Of a stretch of 14,219 bases of DNA, positions 14,044 through 14,219 are shown piece after piece. Made by a program: the position numbers and the translations under genes. Under the pieces are notes generated by a model that was not told the DNA's origin, made no database searches, and worked only from the letters and a program-made list of their open reading frames with translations. This DNA comes from Oscillospiraceae bacterium (GTDB taxonomy: Bacteria > Bacillota_A > Clostridia > Oscillospirales > WRJC01), in NCBI GenBank assembly GCA_009782405.1, contig WRJC01000071.1, positions 1 through 14,219 of the forward strand, read 5' to 3'. Positions within the stretch are counted from its first letter, which is position 1. The number at the start of each line of letters is the position of its first letter.

Positions 14044-14219
14044 ATGAAGAAATTGCAAAGAATAACGGCGGCAACACTCATGGTCGTGCTCTGCGCGGCG
14101 CTCATCGCGGGCTGCGGCGGCGACACCAAGCTCTCGGGCAAATATTACCTTTCCTCGATGGAAGAAGACGGCGAAGTTCTCAACGTGTCGGAATTGGCCG
14201 ATCTTGGCGTGGATTTTTC
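14044..14219 (+). CDS. Lipoprotein, N-terminal fragment
   Basis: The gene begins at ATG 14044 and is cut by the right edge after 58 full codons. A basic N-terminus (MKKLQR), a hydrophobic core and the lipobox IAGC place the modified cysteine at residue 24, so the mature protein is a lipoprotein fixed to the outer face of the membrane. After it comes GGD, then GKYYLSSMEEDGEVLNVSELADLG, resembling small clostridial lipoproteins made of repeated GxYxLxSxxxDG units of unknown function. A TAAGGAG ribosome site ends 9 bases before the start, and a consensus sigma-A promoter lies at 13966-13994. It is divergent from the type VII operon, so any link between them is by shared regulation only. Confidence 0.9.
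   Translation, partial: MKKLQRITAATLMVVLCAALIAGCGGDTKLSGKYYLSSMEEDGEVLNVSELADLGVDF

Noticed and set aside
1..14219. CRISPR array, tRNA or rRNA genes, insertion sequences or prophage genes
   Set aside because: No spaced direct repeats, no cloverleaf-like segments, and no transposase, integrase or phage motifs were found in any frame.

Overview
The window looks like chromosomal DNA of a Gram-positive bacterium of the Firmicutes, most probably an anaerobic clostridial lineage. Pointers are the four-cysteine form of ribosomal protein L32, a DUF512 radical SAM protein, a Dlt-like envelope acylation operon, a Firmicutes-type (T7SSb) type VII secretion ATPase with its ubiquitin-like partner, strong AGGAGG ribosome binding sites and consensus sigma-A promoters. 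The genus cannot be fixed from the sequence. Every gene lies on the minus strand except a lipoprotein gene cut by the right edge, so the main blocks read from right to left.

Right edge (about 13765-14219): a divergent intergenic region of about 280 bases separates the plus-strand lipoprotein gene from the secretion operon. It holds a consensus promoter for the lipoprotein, a long inverted repeat over its -35 box, and opposite-facing -10 elements that overlap.

Type VII secretion block (13764-6638, minus): a signal-peptide/VWA/transmembrane/FHA protein, the large FHA-FtsK/SpoIIIE ATPase EssC, the ubiquitin-like EsaB/YukD, and two adjacent WXG100 proteins. A perfect 12-bp stem-loop terminator ends the block at 6588-6614. 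EsaA, EssA and EssB are not seen in the block, so the VWA-FHA protein is the only other membrane component present.

Envelope acylation block (6480-550, minus): a sigma-A promoter (6522-6550) drives five tightly packed genes: an amino-acid-type adenylating ligase (DltA-like), a GNAT acetyltransferase, an acyl carrier protein (DltC-like), an MBOAT membrane acyltransferase (DltB/AlgI-like), and a membrane-anchored protein fusing a DltD-like SGNH domain to a NodB-type polysaccharide deacetylase. The logic is activation of a small (probably amino) acid, loading on the carrier, transfer across the membrane by the MBOAT protein, and placement on or trimming of a surface glycan outside.

Left edge (534-1, minus): a second sigma-A promoter sharing a 15-base core with the envelope-operon promoter, then rpmF (L32), a weak bulged hairpin, and the 5' part of a DUF512 radical SAM gene that runs off the left edge. 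No tRNA, rRNA, CRISPR array or insertion sequence was seen.
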